Assembly: GCA_002778195.1 (NCBI GenBank)
Contig: PCDI01000006.1
Coordinates: forward strand, 1,369,950 to 1,433,949
Length of the DNA stretch: 64,000 nt
DNA from: Raffaelea ambrosiae
Lineage: Eukaryota > Ascomycota > Sordariomycetes > Ophiostomatales > Ophiostomataceae
Direction: 5' to 3'
The notes beneath the pieces are model-generated. The model worked only from the letters and a program-made list of their open reading frames with translations. It was not told where the DNA came from and ran no database searches. The position numbers were made by a program, and so were the translations under genes. Positions 22,541-34,100 of the stretch are shown piece by piece. Each line of letters starts with the position of its first letter. Position 1 is the first letter of the stretch.

Positions 22541-22686
22541 GACAGCTGCTAACAGAGAATGGCTGTGGTACTGCCAGGCTGGGCAACAAAGAGATAAGAA
22601 CGGGTATAAAAATAAAAATAAAAAGGGACATCCACCAGATGCGACATCCAAGACTGAGCTTTCTCAATCGAGAGGTCTTGGTGCTG

Positions 22687-22692
22687 CACGTG
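22687..22692. promoter_or_regulatory. second CACGTG E-box upstream of GDPD
   Basis: Perfect CACGTG within GCACGTGC, about 580 bases upstream of the GDPD start. Same caveats as the neighbouring motif. Confidence 0.3.
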
Positions 22693-24859
22693 CTGCAACC
22701 TGTGCTCACGAGTTGATTGTTGGGTCATCGCATCCTGGACGGAGAGTGTTCACAGCGGCGTCTTTGATTCGCGGTCTCCCTTTTGCCAAGGCATTGGGTT
22801 CCCTGCATGCCAAGGGGTGTAGTACTCGTATATATGTATCGCCAAGCCGCGCCGCGAAGAACTGTGGATATTAGCAGAAGTGCACGCACAAGTCCAACCT
22901 TGGAAATTGATAAAAAAGACCTCCACTAGGTCTGACCTCTGCGCTGGGCCACGAAAGCACGGAACATGGGTTGGCTCTCGGCACGGCCGGGACGATGGTT
23001 TCTGTGGTGGACCTTGAAACAAGCATCAGCAACAAATGCCTCGCTTGTGGCAACGTGGGACAACCAAATGTGGAATCTGTCATTCCTGTTCGGAATTCGG
23101 GCTTTGGGGGCTTTTCGGGCCTTTCAACCTTTTTCCTATTCGAAATAGGTGGCCTCGTAAGACGTGGGTGCTCTGCTGTGCCGAGGCTGAAGCTTGTCTG
23201 CCAAGCCGTGGGGTTTGTTTGACTCCTTCACGGGTCTCTGTCTTGAAGAAAACGATGGGCAATGAAGAACGCAGACCCCAAACACTCAAGCGTTCCTAAT
23301 TTTGGAGCCGCCTGTGCTACCCACCCATTCAGCCAATTGTTTCATGGCCTCGGCCGCCATGGCCACCATGGCCTGGCCAGGGTCTGATTGGGCGCGTTCA
23401 GTCTCGGAAGCGTGGATTATAGTCGCGGGAAGCCTTTCTCAGGACTGGTACGCACCCGCAGGACCGTAGGGACACGCCTGCGAGTGGCTGCATTGTCATG
23501 GTCGATCCTGCCGAGCAAGCTTTCCCGGGTATGTGTGTCTTCTGGCGGCGTTCCTGAATGGGACCCAGAATGAAGATCATCGTGGTAGAGGATGATCGGC
23601 ATGCAGCCTGTTCGTCAACAGTCTCTGAATGGAATCCCCGTTCCAGAGAATCGGGGAGGCGGATCTGGGTTGTCGGGTCGCTACCATTTGCTGTCTGGGT
23701 TGAACGTATATTGCGCAGTCTTCCGTGGTGGTCTTCGCCTTCGTCAATCACAGCACTGCATCACTGCCAGGCTCTGCCTATTCTTGCTTCTTTTGTGCAC
23801 ATTATATTACTGAATCGCCTCCATATCCTTTCCGGTCCTTTTCTGATTCGTGTCACATGTCTCTCACCTTCTGGGACTGCCGTCGAGGCTCTGCGTGAGC
23901 CAGCGGCACGCGCGAGCTGCGCTGCAGAGAAAAAGAGGCATCGGCTCTTCGTCTGATCAATCAACTGGGCCACGGAAGCTTTCGAAGCTCGGCAAGCACC
24001 GTGTACCCCGCTGTTCGGGGGAGTGACGTCATGGCGGGAAAGAAGAGCTCCAGCTTGCCTCTTTGGGACCGGCCTCCCGTTTGCACCTTCCTCCGTTATC
24101 TCGGAACACAGCTCGAGTGGCACTCCACCATCTTGGTGGTAGTTTGAGCCCTGCACATATTAAGCGGCGCATATGAAACCGACGCACAAGAACCAATCAT
24201 GCTGGTTGCACGATGGTCTAGGTTGCACAGAAAGACAAACCAGTCAGGGCGCTGCCTAGTCACGCCTGGGGAACAAGAGCATATTCCATAAGAATAAGAA
24301 GTAGGACGTAGAATAGTGCCCCGTTGTATGATGTGGACGAGGCCACCAACCGATTTCCAGGAACAATACCAGAGCCCATCAGCAGCGAATGAAACAGGAA
24401 GGCGCGAAAGGCTGAATAGGCAGGAGGAGGAGGAAAGGGCCAAAAATAAAAATAAAAATACCAACCGGTGGTGACAAGGTTTGGCTTCTCGTCGGACTGT
24501 TGCCGCCGCAGAGCCTCCACCATTCATTGATATAAAGAAAAAAATTGATCACGAACTCTTTCTCCTGTACGAGTGGACCGGTCCTACCCTCTGGAGTCAT
24601 TGGAGAGGTGGTTTCTTTGCTTTTGTTCCTGTTTTCTCTCTTCTTCTCCCCGCGCACTTCTTCTTTTGCATCAGCTTTCTCGATCTTTCCTACAACTTTA
24701 TACTCATCAAACTTGGCAACGACTCCTTCGCCTTCGGTGACACTCTTCCTTTGACTTTTCACTTTCTCGTGACTCTCTGGTGGGTGGATTTTGTGAGTTC
24801 TTTTAGTTTGCTCCTTCGCTCGCCCTGCTTGCAATCTGCCCTCGCCCGTGCTGACCACG

Positions 24860-25003
24860 ATGAAGCTTATCGTCATCACCAAGCGTCATCATCAGAATCG
24901 CGAAAAGGTATCTTCCCTTGACCTTTCACCCCCAAAGAATGAACTCTGCTCCGTGCCGGCAGTCGCCGGGCCAGCAGTGGGTCTTCCCGGCCGCCACCTT
25001 TGA
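24860..25003 (+). other. upstream reading frame overlapping the bZIP start (or true first exon)
   Basis: An ATG at 24860 opens a 47-codon frame (MKLIVITKRHHQNREK...) that runs past the bZIP ATG at 24939 in a different frame and stops at 25003. As a uORF it would reduce bZIP translation. Alternatively, a 55-nt intron with donor GTATCT (24908) and acceptor GGCAG (ending 24962) would join its first 16 codons in frame to the bZIP protein at SPGQQW. The sequence alone does not decide. Confidence 0.45.
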
Positions 25004-26246
25004 CACGATGCCCTGCTACGACAGCAACGGCCTTCTGACGAGAACAGAAGCAGGGACGCAGCTTGCTGAGATCAAGCAGGAGTCGCTTGGCGCGCTCGGT
25101 GACCATTCCCTGCAAGAGAGCCCTTGCACGGCTGTCGTCCCAGGTACGGCCCGGCGTAGCAGCCTGGCGGCCGCGCATCCCGCCACCGCAACCACCCCGC
25201 CCCCCAACAAGCCCTCCACGCCCGTGACGCACGACCTCTGCAGCTGGGCAGGCGGGGGAGGAAGGCAGCCGTTCTTTACTCCGGCATCCACGCCGGGTTT
25301 CGGGGGCTATAATAACAAGAACAGCCACCTGCTGGGCCAAACCCTGCCCGACCTGCCTGGGATGTACCGCAACTACAACACGCCGCCACCACAACCTGCC
25401 GCGTTTCTTCTGCCAGACCATCCCAGCCTGCACCCGACCACCACGGCCACGACATCCTTTACGGCCGTCAATACGCCGTCCACGCCCCAGCAGTCGTCGT
25501 CGTCCTCGCTGGCCGCCATGGCCGACGATCCCTTTCGCAGAGGAGGCCAACAACAACAACAACAACAACAACAGCAGCAGCAGCCGTTCCCCCTGCCGTC
25601 GGTGGAAGAGGCCTCCTCCTCCTATGACGGCTATGACGGCTACGACGGCTACGACGACTCCATGGATCTGTCGGGGACGACCTTGGGGAACGACAACGCC
25701 ACGCTAGCTGACCCTCCCCACCACCACCACCTCCGCGACCACCACCACCACCGCGCGATCCCGGTGGCCCCGACCGACCCGTCCAACTGGCGCGCCCGCC
25801 TGCAGTACTGCGAGGCCCACCCCCGCAAGGCCGACCTCGAGGCCGGCATGGTCCGGCTCCTGGATTTTCCCGAGGGCCTGGGCGAGGACGAGCTGGCCGC
25901 GCGCAAGGCCGCCAACCTGCGGTTCGACCGCATCCGCGAGCAGCGCCTCAAGGACCGCAACAACGAGGCGGCCAAGCGGAGCCGGCAGCGCAAGGTGGCG
26001 CGGATCGAGACGGCCGAGCGGACGATCAAGAGTCTGCGGGAGGAGCGGGCGGCGCTGCGGGCGACGGTGGCGCGGCTGGAAGCGAAGCTGGAGGGGGGGG
26101 GAGAAGAAGGAGGAGGAGGAGGAGGAGAAGGACTGTCCAGAGAAGCGCCGAGAGAAGGCCGACGAGGAGGGGCGACGGACAAGGACGCCCGACACGAGAA
26201 GAAAGACGGCAAAGGCGGGAAAGGGCGACAACGCGGGAAGACGTGA
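24939..26246 (+). CDS. bZIP transcription factor
   Basis: Unspliced model of 435 residues from the ATG at 24939; a spliced alternative starts at 24860. The N-terminal 300 residues are Pro/Thr/Ser-rich, with a Gln run from CAA/CAG repeats (25549-25583), a YDGYDGYDGY repeat and His-rich segments. The bZIP lies at about residues 328-390: DRIREQRLKDRNNEAAKRSR and RKVARIETAER form the basic region (NxxAAKRSR core), followed by a zipper-like heptad stretch (IKSLREERAALRATVARLEAKL). A Gly/Glu run and a strongly basic Lys/Arg tail close the protein. The family binds DNA as dimers in the nucleus. The basic region resembles GCN4/CPC-1 loosely but the surroundings do not, so I give no symbol. Its target pathway is unknown. 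Confidence 0.82.
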   Translation: MNSAPCRQSPGQQWVFPAATFDTMPCYDSNGLLTRTEAGTQLAEIKQESLGALGDHSLQESPCTAVVPGTARRSSLAAAHPATATTPPPNKPSTPVTHDLCSWAGGGGRQPFFTPASTPGFGGYNNKNSHLLGQTLPDLPGMYRNYNTPPPQPAAFLLPDHPSLHPTTTATTSFTAVNTPSTPQQSSSSSLAAMADDPFRRGGQQQQQQQQQQQQPFPLPSVEEASSSYDGYDGYDGYDDSMDLSGTTLGNDNATLADPPHHHHLRDHHHHRAIPVAPTDPSNWRARLQYCEAHPRKADLEAGMVRLLDFPEGLGEDELAARKAANLRFDRIREQRLKDRNNEAAKRSRQRKVARIETAERTIKSLREERAALRATVARLEAKLEGGGEEGGGGGGEGLSREAPREGRRGGATDKDARHEKKDGKGGKGRQRGKT

Positions 26247-27657
26247 ACGCGGTGAAGTTGGCGGTGGTGATGGTGGTGTGGTGAGGGTGGGTGGTGCCAG
26301 CCGAACGACACCTTCGCTGCGGGCGCAGGGGACAAGCTGCGGGCGAGAGAGACAAGCTGCGATCGGCAACGCCCTGCTCGGTTTTCCCTGTCGGTGCTGC
26401 GGATTCTGTTCCCAGAACGGCGACAGATTTTGGCTTGCGGAACGCCCACGAGAGACCAGCATCGAGGGGCGTTCACTTTACGTTTCATGGTGCTCCCAGT
26501 ATGAAGTCACTCAAGGAAAGTCAGCCACCAAAGCCGGGGGAAGGAAAGTATGCTGTCCAGGACGGAGAAGCAAATGGGACGTGTCTACGGGGGGCGGGAT
26601 ATGCAAACGCGGGCTGCCAAACGGATAGGAAGGTGTGACATGTTTGCGGGTTGGGTGTTCTTTCGTCTTCCTTTCACGATATCTTTTAATAGGGGCCTTT
26701 GAATTTTCCTCCTCTGACGGGTTTCTCTGAATTCACCTTTCTACAGATTCGCCATAGCTGCGTTGGGTTTGTCTCGATTGATAGCTTCTTTTCGTCCAAG
26801 CATCCAGGATGGTGTGGCTTGTGATGAATTCCAGCCCGTCTCTTGTCCGACAGATTCACGAGCTTTCAGTGTGCAGTCTACGTTTTATTTTCTAAATTCT
26901 GAGTCTTTTCTGTGCTTGCTCCTCTATGGTGTGTGGCATCTCTCACTCTCCCTCCCACATCTCCTGCAACCTTCTTGCTTGTGCTCCCGCGTGTTTGCCC
27001 CCTTGTCTTTGTCCTCCTGCATCTCCTGGTCTCCATGTATATCCATGTATCTCCGCACTCCATCTCTGTCTTCCCGCCCATGTGCCGTGTCTCGTCTTTT
27101 GCTTCCCGTGTCTCCTCCCCTCCAAACGGCTCGCCCATCACAGCATCCGCTCTCTGTACGCCACAATGCCGCGCCTGTTTGCATGCAGACCAAAAAGGGA
27201 AAAGTATATCGCGCAGACCCCAGCCAGGCAAGTGCAGAACGACGAGACTCTTCCAAACGAGCCAGAATCAACGCGATCAGCCGAGTATGCATATCCAAGC
27301 AGAAACGCGAAACAGAAATCAAGAAACACGCATGCAGATGGTGTAACCAACAAGCCGGGACCAGAACAGGCCGAAAAGACCGTCAAACAAGAACAGGGAC
27401 CCGTCCATCGGGTAGAAAACAAGGACACAGAACATGAAAGCACAAAAGGAAACACGACAACGCGGAAACGCGGAAACGCAGAAACGCAAAAAACATGAAA
27501 AACATGAAAGCATGAGTACATGAAACATGAACATCCATAAACACCCAACAACTCCTTTCTTTATCTCCCCTTCCTCCCCTCCTCTTTCCTCTTCCCTCCT
27601 CCTCTTTCCAACAAACAACTTTCTTCCCTCTCCTCCCCCCTCTCCTCTCCTCCCCCC
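26247..27657. other. convergent intergenic region bZIP / guanine deaminase
   Basis: 1.4 kb between convergent genes. It has C/T-rich sequence (26930-27130), A-rich sequence (27180-27510) and a CT-rich block just before the guanine deaminase stop (27550-27657). Overlapping open frames on both strands are Ser/Cys/Leu- or Lys/Thr-rich and unconvincing. Confidence 0.55.
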
Positions 27658-29330
27658 TCACTCCTCAGGTACACCCCCTTTCGCCGCCCGGTCGTGCACC
27701 AACCGCCCATTTACCCACACCTTCTTCGTGTTCCGGTCGTCCCCGTTGAACAGCCACTTGGCCACCCGCTCGTCCCACGTCTCCCACCCAAACACGTCCA
27801 CGTCCGTGTCTTCGACCGTGTCGCTGCCCGTCGCGTCATCCACGTGCGTCCGCCCTTCGCCGTCCACTATCCCCAGCCCGATCAGCTGCGCGTCCCACTG
27901 CAGACCGGTGCGGAAGAGCCCCACCCGGTCGGCCAGGCCCACCACCTGGGCGCCGCCCGTCGTCGCCAGGTACAGCACCTCGTCGACCGACAGCTTGGCC
28001 GTCTCGTCGCCGCCCATGGCCACGTGCCGGCTCACCAGCGTCGCCGACCGCGCCGCCTCCAGCACGCTCGGCGAGTATCCGCCGCTGACATCGGTGCCCA
28101 GACCCACCTCGATGCCGCGGTTGAGCAGCCACCGGATGCGCGCGGCGCCCGACGTGATGGCGCTGTTGCTGCAGGGGCAGTGGCTGATCTTGCTGCGGCG
28201 CGCGCGGATCACATCGGCCTCGCCCTCGGTCAGGTGGATGCCGTGGGCCAGGATCGTGTTGTGGGTGAGCAGGCCGAAGTGGTCGTACACGTCGGTGTAG
28301 GTGCCGCCCGGGACGACGTCGGCAAACAGCTCGCCGACGAGCGCAATCTCGTTCTTGTTCTCGCTGATGTGCGTCTGCACGGGCAGGTCGGTCTCCTGGG
28401 CGAGCCGGCCCAGCCGGCCCAGGAGGTCCGGGGTGCAGCTGGGCGCGAAGCGGGGCGTGATGACGGGGCGCACAATGGTGTGCTGGGGGTCGATCCGGGC
28501 AATGTGGGCCATGCAGGCGCGGGTGGCCTGCTCCGCGAACTCGGGCGACTCGTCGCGGTAGAACTCGGGGCTCATGTCGGTGTCCATGCAGACACGGCCG
28601 ACGAGGGCGCGCTGGCCGGTCGCCAGACACAGGTCGGCGAGCAAGTTGGTGGCGGCGACGTCAATGGTGGCGTAGTAGGCGGCGGTGGTGGTGCCGTGCG
28701 ACAGCGTCTTGCGGATGGCGCGGCCGTAGATGCGGCGGGCCTTGGCGAGGTCGGCGAGCGAGGCCTCCAGCGGGAAGGTGTACTTGTTGAGCCAGTCGAG
28801 CAGCGTGGACTTGCCAAAGATGCCGACGTTGGGGTATTGGGAGGCATGAATGTGGGTGTCTGGGGGGGGGTTAGCGGCCGAGGGAGAGGAAGAAGGTTGA
28901 GAAAGGCCGGCCAGGAGAGGCTGAGAAAAAGGCCCTCGGACGAGAACTCAAACGAGAACTCAGACGAGAACTCAAACGAAAACGCAGGCGAGAACCCAGT
29001 CGAGAACCCAGTCGACACTCTTGACGAGAATCCATACGTACCAATAAATCCAGGGAAGAAAAACTGCCCCGGCCGGCTGGCCGTGATGGCCACGTCCGCC
29101 GGCCAGCCCAGCCGCGGCAGCAGCGTCGCCCGGATCCACGCCAGCGCTGTGGCCGTGTCCTTGCTGCTCTCGTGGTCCGTCTCGGGCCCGTCCTGCTGTC
29201 CATCGTCGACGCGTTCCACCGCCACAATCGTGCCCTGGGCGTCGACGGCCACGGCGGTGTGGTGTTTGTACTCGAGCTCGTCGAGCACGGGCGCGTGGAT
29301 GAACGTGCCGTAGAAGACGTGTTGTGGCAT
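27658..29330 (-). CDS. Guanine deaminase
   Basis: Two coding exons on the minus strand, 29330-29042 and 28859-27658, give 496 residues. The 182-nt intron (donor GTACGT, branch GCTAAC, then C9 and AG) interrupts the metal-binding motif; splicing restores PGFIDTHIHASQYPNVG with zinc ligands His99 and His101. Further amidohydrolase motifs are THISENKNEI, ILAHGIHLTEGE, SHCPCSN and GLGTDVSGGYSPS, typical of guanine deaminase (guanine to xanthine plus ammonia; purine salvage and nitrogen scavenging, cytosolic). Length fits the family. The C-terminal part (DATGSDTVEDTDVDVFG) carries a short acidic insertion. The intron holds a 15-nt minisatellite. Confidence 0.93.
28936..29030. repeat. 15-nt minisatellite in guanine deaminase intron
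   Basis: About six degenerate 15-base copies built on GAGAACTCAAAC / GAGAACCCAGTC. The array lies wholly within the predicted intron (28860-29041), and the reading frame from exon 1 stays open through it. Confidence 0.7.
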
Positions 29331-31154
29331 GGTGGAGGTGTGTGTATGTGTGTGTATGTGTGGGGATGGGATTCAATGCAAATGCGAGCTGTGTCTGTTT
29401 GCTCTCTCGAGTTTCATGCAATGATGTTCTCTTTTGTCTTTTTGTCTTTGTCGTCTTAGATTAGATAATATGCGACAGTTTGCGGCAGGTACGACTGGGT
29501 GCGACAGCCTTGCCCCTCTCCCAGCAGTTGGTTCTTTCCTGTTCTTTCCCGTTTTGTCTTGGATAGACTGTACAAAACGACCTTGTTTTCTCCTGCGCCA
29601 AAAAAAAATGCGAGCAGAGATATATATAAGAATGGAAAAAGAGCAGAAACGAGAAAAGAGATATATAAGAAAGTTGATGGGAAAAGAGAAGAATGAGAAA
29701 AGTAGAAAAAAGAAAAAGAAAAAAAAGGACCCCAGATGGAAAAGCTCAAAAAGCTGAAAATGTACGACGTCCAATTTTAAGACCTCAAGAGACCAAAAGA
29801 CCAAAAGACATCCAATAAAAGGTTGCCCTAAATGAGGAAAGAACGACCAGAAAATGCCTCTCTCGCTCCTGCTCTTTCCTGCTCAGCTTCTCCTCCGAAA
29901 TCTTCTCTCCAATGAGAATCTCCGCTTGTCTTTGTCGCACTTTGATTCTTCTGTCTTTAGTTGAGCTGAAAAAAAAGAGGCGTTGTCAGATAGAGAGGCA
30001 TATGACGACTTGTCCCTGTCTCCGTTCCCCCACATCAAAGATAAGAGAATGCAAAACCCAGCGCTCTCTTTCTCCAGTTGGAGCTGCCGCGGCCGTCTTT
30101 TTATCTCTTTTCGTCATTGCGCAGGCAGTTTGTCTCGTTTGGGGGTCTACGAAGCAGTAGTATCTCTAGCTTGCTACCCCTCCACATAACTCCGGGGGGG
30201 GGGGCATGTGGCTCTAACGAACTCGGTCTGGTCTGGCCTCGCCCTGTTCTCATTCCCCTTCGTGGCAGGTGCGATGGAGAGCTCTTTTTTTTTTTNNNNN
30301 NNNNNNNNNNNNNNNNNNNNNNNNNNNNNNNNNNNNNNNNNNNNNNNNNNNNNNNNNNNNNNNNNNNNNNNNNNNNNNNNNNNNNNNNNNNNNNNNNNNN
30401 NNNNNNNNNNNNNNNNNNNNNNNNNNNNNNNNNNNNNNNNNNNNNNNNNNAATAAACTTCAATACCCCTCCGTCCATTGGCTCCAGCCCGTCAAGTTGCC
30501 CCCATAGCCCGCCGAACGAACCGGCCAACGCCGCCGCCCGTGCTCTTTGTTTCGGAGGCGACCTAACATCTTGGGACCAGCCTCTTGGAAGAGACGCCCT
30601 GGACCAGACCTTCTTTTGGGACGTCACGCCCTCGACCATACTCCGTAGCTTCCACCGCGTTCCCCGATATTTGGTGTCGTCACTTTGCTAAGATTTCCCC
30701 CTGTTTAAAACTGTTGCCTGGGGAAAGAAAAACCATCACAAAAATTGCCAAGAACCCGGGAACACATCTGAACCGTATTTTATGGGCAGAAATGACCCCT
30801 TTTTTTTATTTTCTTCCTTTGACGTTCTTTATTTTTTGCAGATTACCATGCATTTTTCAGATCTATCCATACAAATAAAATCAGAAACAGAAAACACGAA
30901 CAAAACTCTCTTGAAAAACTAATACATGTAAAACACACTTTCAAATAAACAGAACACGATAGAAAACAAAATAATTTCAAAAAAAAAAAAAAAAAGACTC
31001 GCTTTCACTGCGCCCAGGTAGCCCTGTTTTCTTTGCCCGCGTCTCCTTCGGAAATCGACGGCCCACCACCACTGCCACCACCATCACCACCACCGCCCGG
31101 CAGCCGCACGCGACGCGTCGCTGCCCGATAGCGAAGAACTCTGGCCCTTTGCTC
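29331..31154. other. intergenic region guanine deaminase 5' / FAS beta 3', with assembly gap
   Basis: 1.8 kb that includes the upstream region of guanine deaminase and the 3' flank of the FAS beta gene. Features seen: GT-rich leader (29336-29363), A/AG-rich tract (29590-29745), T run then N gap (30296-30450), and an A15-16 run near 30979-30995 with AT-rich sequence consistent with a 3' UTR. No gene was recognised; one could be hidden by the gap only if very small. Confidence 0.55.
30296..30450. other. assembly gap (155 N)
   Basis: A block of 155 N preceded by a run of T. The homopolymer probably caused the break; the true gap length is unknown. Confidence 0.98.
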
Positions 31155-34100
31155 CTATGCCTCCAGGCCGTCCTCGTCATGGTGCGCGCCGTTCACACCG
31201 TTGACACCATTCGTGCCGTTGTGCCCATTGACTCCATTGGTTCCGTTCACGCCGTTGGTGCCGTTGGTCTCGTCCTCGCTGGCGCCGTCGACACCATCGG
31301 CCGGCAGCGCGGCGCCGTCGTCCTGGTACTTGTCCCAGTTGGCCAGCACGTTGCCAATCCGCGGCGAGTTCGTCAGCCGGTACACGTCCTCAAAGTACTC
31401 CTTGGTCAGCTCAAACGGCCGCGCCGTCACGTTGGGGATGTATTTGCCAATCAGCTTGGCCGGGTCGATCGTCGTCTTGTTGATCTTCTTCAGCAGGAAC
31501 GACCGGAACGGCTTGACACCGCTCCGCAGGAACGTCGAGTGGAACGGCACGTCAATGCCGCGCAGCGGAATCGTCGCAAATCCGCGCTGCAGTTCCAGCG
31601 GCTTGGGCTTCTTCTCCGTCTCCGCCGCGCACGCCTGGATGATCTCGCTCAGGTGCTCCTTCACCTCCTCCACGCTCAGCTGCGCCTTCATCTGATCAAT
31701 GTCGATCTTCTGCACCTTGAGGAAGTTGGTCACGCCCGCCAGCGTGTCCAGCGCCCGCAGGTCGCCCGCACACACGTACTGCATGTTGGCAATGTTGAAG
31801 TTGACAATCTCCAGCAGCCACTTGGTCTCCTCCGAGATGCTGCTCACCACAAACCGCAGCGCCTCCTCGTTGAACGTCTTGGAGATCCGGCTGGGGTTCA
31901 CCGCGCACATCGAGTAGTTCGACCGTCCGCTCTCGTCGCGCTCCACCGCCACCTGCATCGTCAGACCGCGGTAGAACACCACCGACACCAGCGACTCGAT
32001 CGGCATCACGTCAGCCAGCGCCGCCAGCGCCGAGTACTCGCCCAAGGAGTGGCCCGCAAACGTGCTGTCACGCGGCACCAGACCCTTGGCCTTCATGTCC
32101 TCAAAGCTGGCCTTCTCCATCAGCGTCAATGCCGGCTGCGTGAACTGCGTCGCCGACAGCAGACCCGTCGGCGACCGGTACGTGTACGACGGCGTCGTCT
32201 CGCTGATCTCCTTGAAGATCCGCTCCGACTTGATCGATCCATCGGCCATGACCGTCTCGAACGTCATGGTCATGTAGTTTTGCCGGATCATCTTACCGCG
32301 AGGGCCACCAAAGTGTATGGTGAGCTCCTTCGGGTTGTTGCGCACAATGTTGGTGATAGCGAAGCCTAATCTGTCAGTGTTTTGTTCCAAAGAAGAGCTG
32401 AAGAGTAAAGAGTAGTAGCAAACGAGACAAAACTTACCGTAGGTCTCCATGAGGTACTTGTCCGCACGGTCCCAAACATCCTTCGCCACCGGGCTGCTGT
32501 CGTAGAGATCCATACCCATGCCCTGCTCCTGCGAGCCCTGGCCAGTGAAGACGTAGGCTGTGACAGGCTGCTCAATCTCGGCCTCGGCCAGGAGCACCTT
32601 TTCTTCCGTCTCCTTGTTGCTGGCCTCCACCTTGATGATCTTGCGTCCGCTGATCATGCCGACGTGCTGCAGCTTGACGTGGATATCGTCGTTGGGCAGC
32701 ACCATGCCGACCAGCGACGCGTGGAAGCTGCGCACACGGCCAATGTTGTTCTCCGCCGCCCACGTCTCCACCAGGCTGCGCACCGCCGCGCTCGAGTACA
32801 TTCCGTGCGTGATGGTGCCCGGCAGGTTGGCGTAGTTGGCAAACACCCGCGACACGTGGATCGGGTTGTAGTCGCCCGACACACGCGCATACGTGTCGTT
32901 GGACGCCGGCGCGCGCAGCAGCAGCGGCGTGCGGCCGCTCAGCGGGATGGGGTTCTCAAAGTTGATCGGCTGCTCGATCGACGAGCCGTGGCGCTCCAGG
33001 TAGTCGATCACCGGGTTGCCGTTGGACGTGCCCGCCTCGTACTCGATGCTGGCCACCTGCACCACCTCCTTGGTCGGCAGCTCCAGGAGAACCTGGCCGC
33101 GCGTCTCCACGCTGCTAAAGACGGTCCGGTTCTTGAAGCGCACCAGCGACTCCAGGCGGAACGTCAGCGTCTGGCCCAGCAGCGGGAAGTCGTGCTGGTC
33201 GTCCAGCAGGAACCACTGCTTCGACCGCAGCACAGCCACGTCCTTGCTCGTCGCCAGGTGCACCTGCATCGGCGTCTCTGTCTTGCGCTGGAACGTGTTC
33301 TCAAAGTCGTTGTACTCGCCGCGGTACAGGAACTGCGAGGTGACCTCCATGACAGGCTCGCCGTCGCGCGTGATCGTGCCGCAGACCTCGACCATCTTGC
33401 CCGACTCCTGGTTGATCACCGCGTTGATCTGCGCCGTGGTGGACACCTCGTCGCCCTTCTTCAGCGGCTCGGCGCCTGGCAGCATGCGGAACTCGTTGGA
33501 CAGATGCACCAGCTTCAGCAGGTCGCCGTCAATGGTGCGCGGGAAAATGGGCTTCGTGATGGCCTTCCAGCCCACCACAATGGCAAAGTCCATGGGCGCG
33601 AACGTAACCCGTCCAGGGCGGTCGACAAAGGCTTCGCCCGTGTTGCCCACGGCGTGCACAAAGTCGTTGATGTCCTCGCCCGAGATGATGGTCTTGCCGC
33701 CGTCAAACTTGCTGGTGACATCGGCGTTCAGGTTCAGCGGCTCGTTTCCGAACCACACGCGCCAGTAGAACTCCTTGATGCGGTCGTTGCGGTCCTCCAT
33801 CACCTCGTGGATCGGAGCATAGCCCGCCTCCGGGTGGTACGTGAACTTGAGAGGCAGGTCGACCGGCTTGCCCAGAGCCGACGACTGCTTGATCACATTG
33901 ACCAGAATCTGGTTCTTGCCCGTGAGCTTGACGTGCACCACGTCCACATAGTGGTTCTGGCGCGGCTGCTCCTTGACAATGATCTCCGTCTGGTCGGGGT
34001 TGTTGGGGTAGCGGACCTCGACGAACAGGCCGCGGACAGGCGCAAAGACGCGCTTCATCGGGTTCGTCTGGTACTTCTTGCCCTGCACCAGCACGTCCGT

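Larger units (their letters stand above)
22107..24859. promoter_or_regulatory. divergent upstream region GDPD / bZIP gene
   Basis: 2.75 kb between divergent genes. The GDPD side holds CACGTG motifs at 22535-22540 and 22687-22692. The bZIP side has a T/C-rich leader (24600-24830). No protein gene was recognised. A short tRNA D-arm-like string near 22258 has no matching T-arm. Confidence 0.55.
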
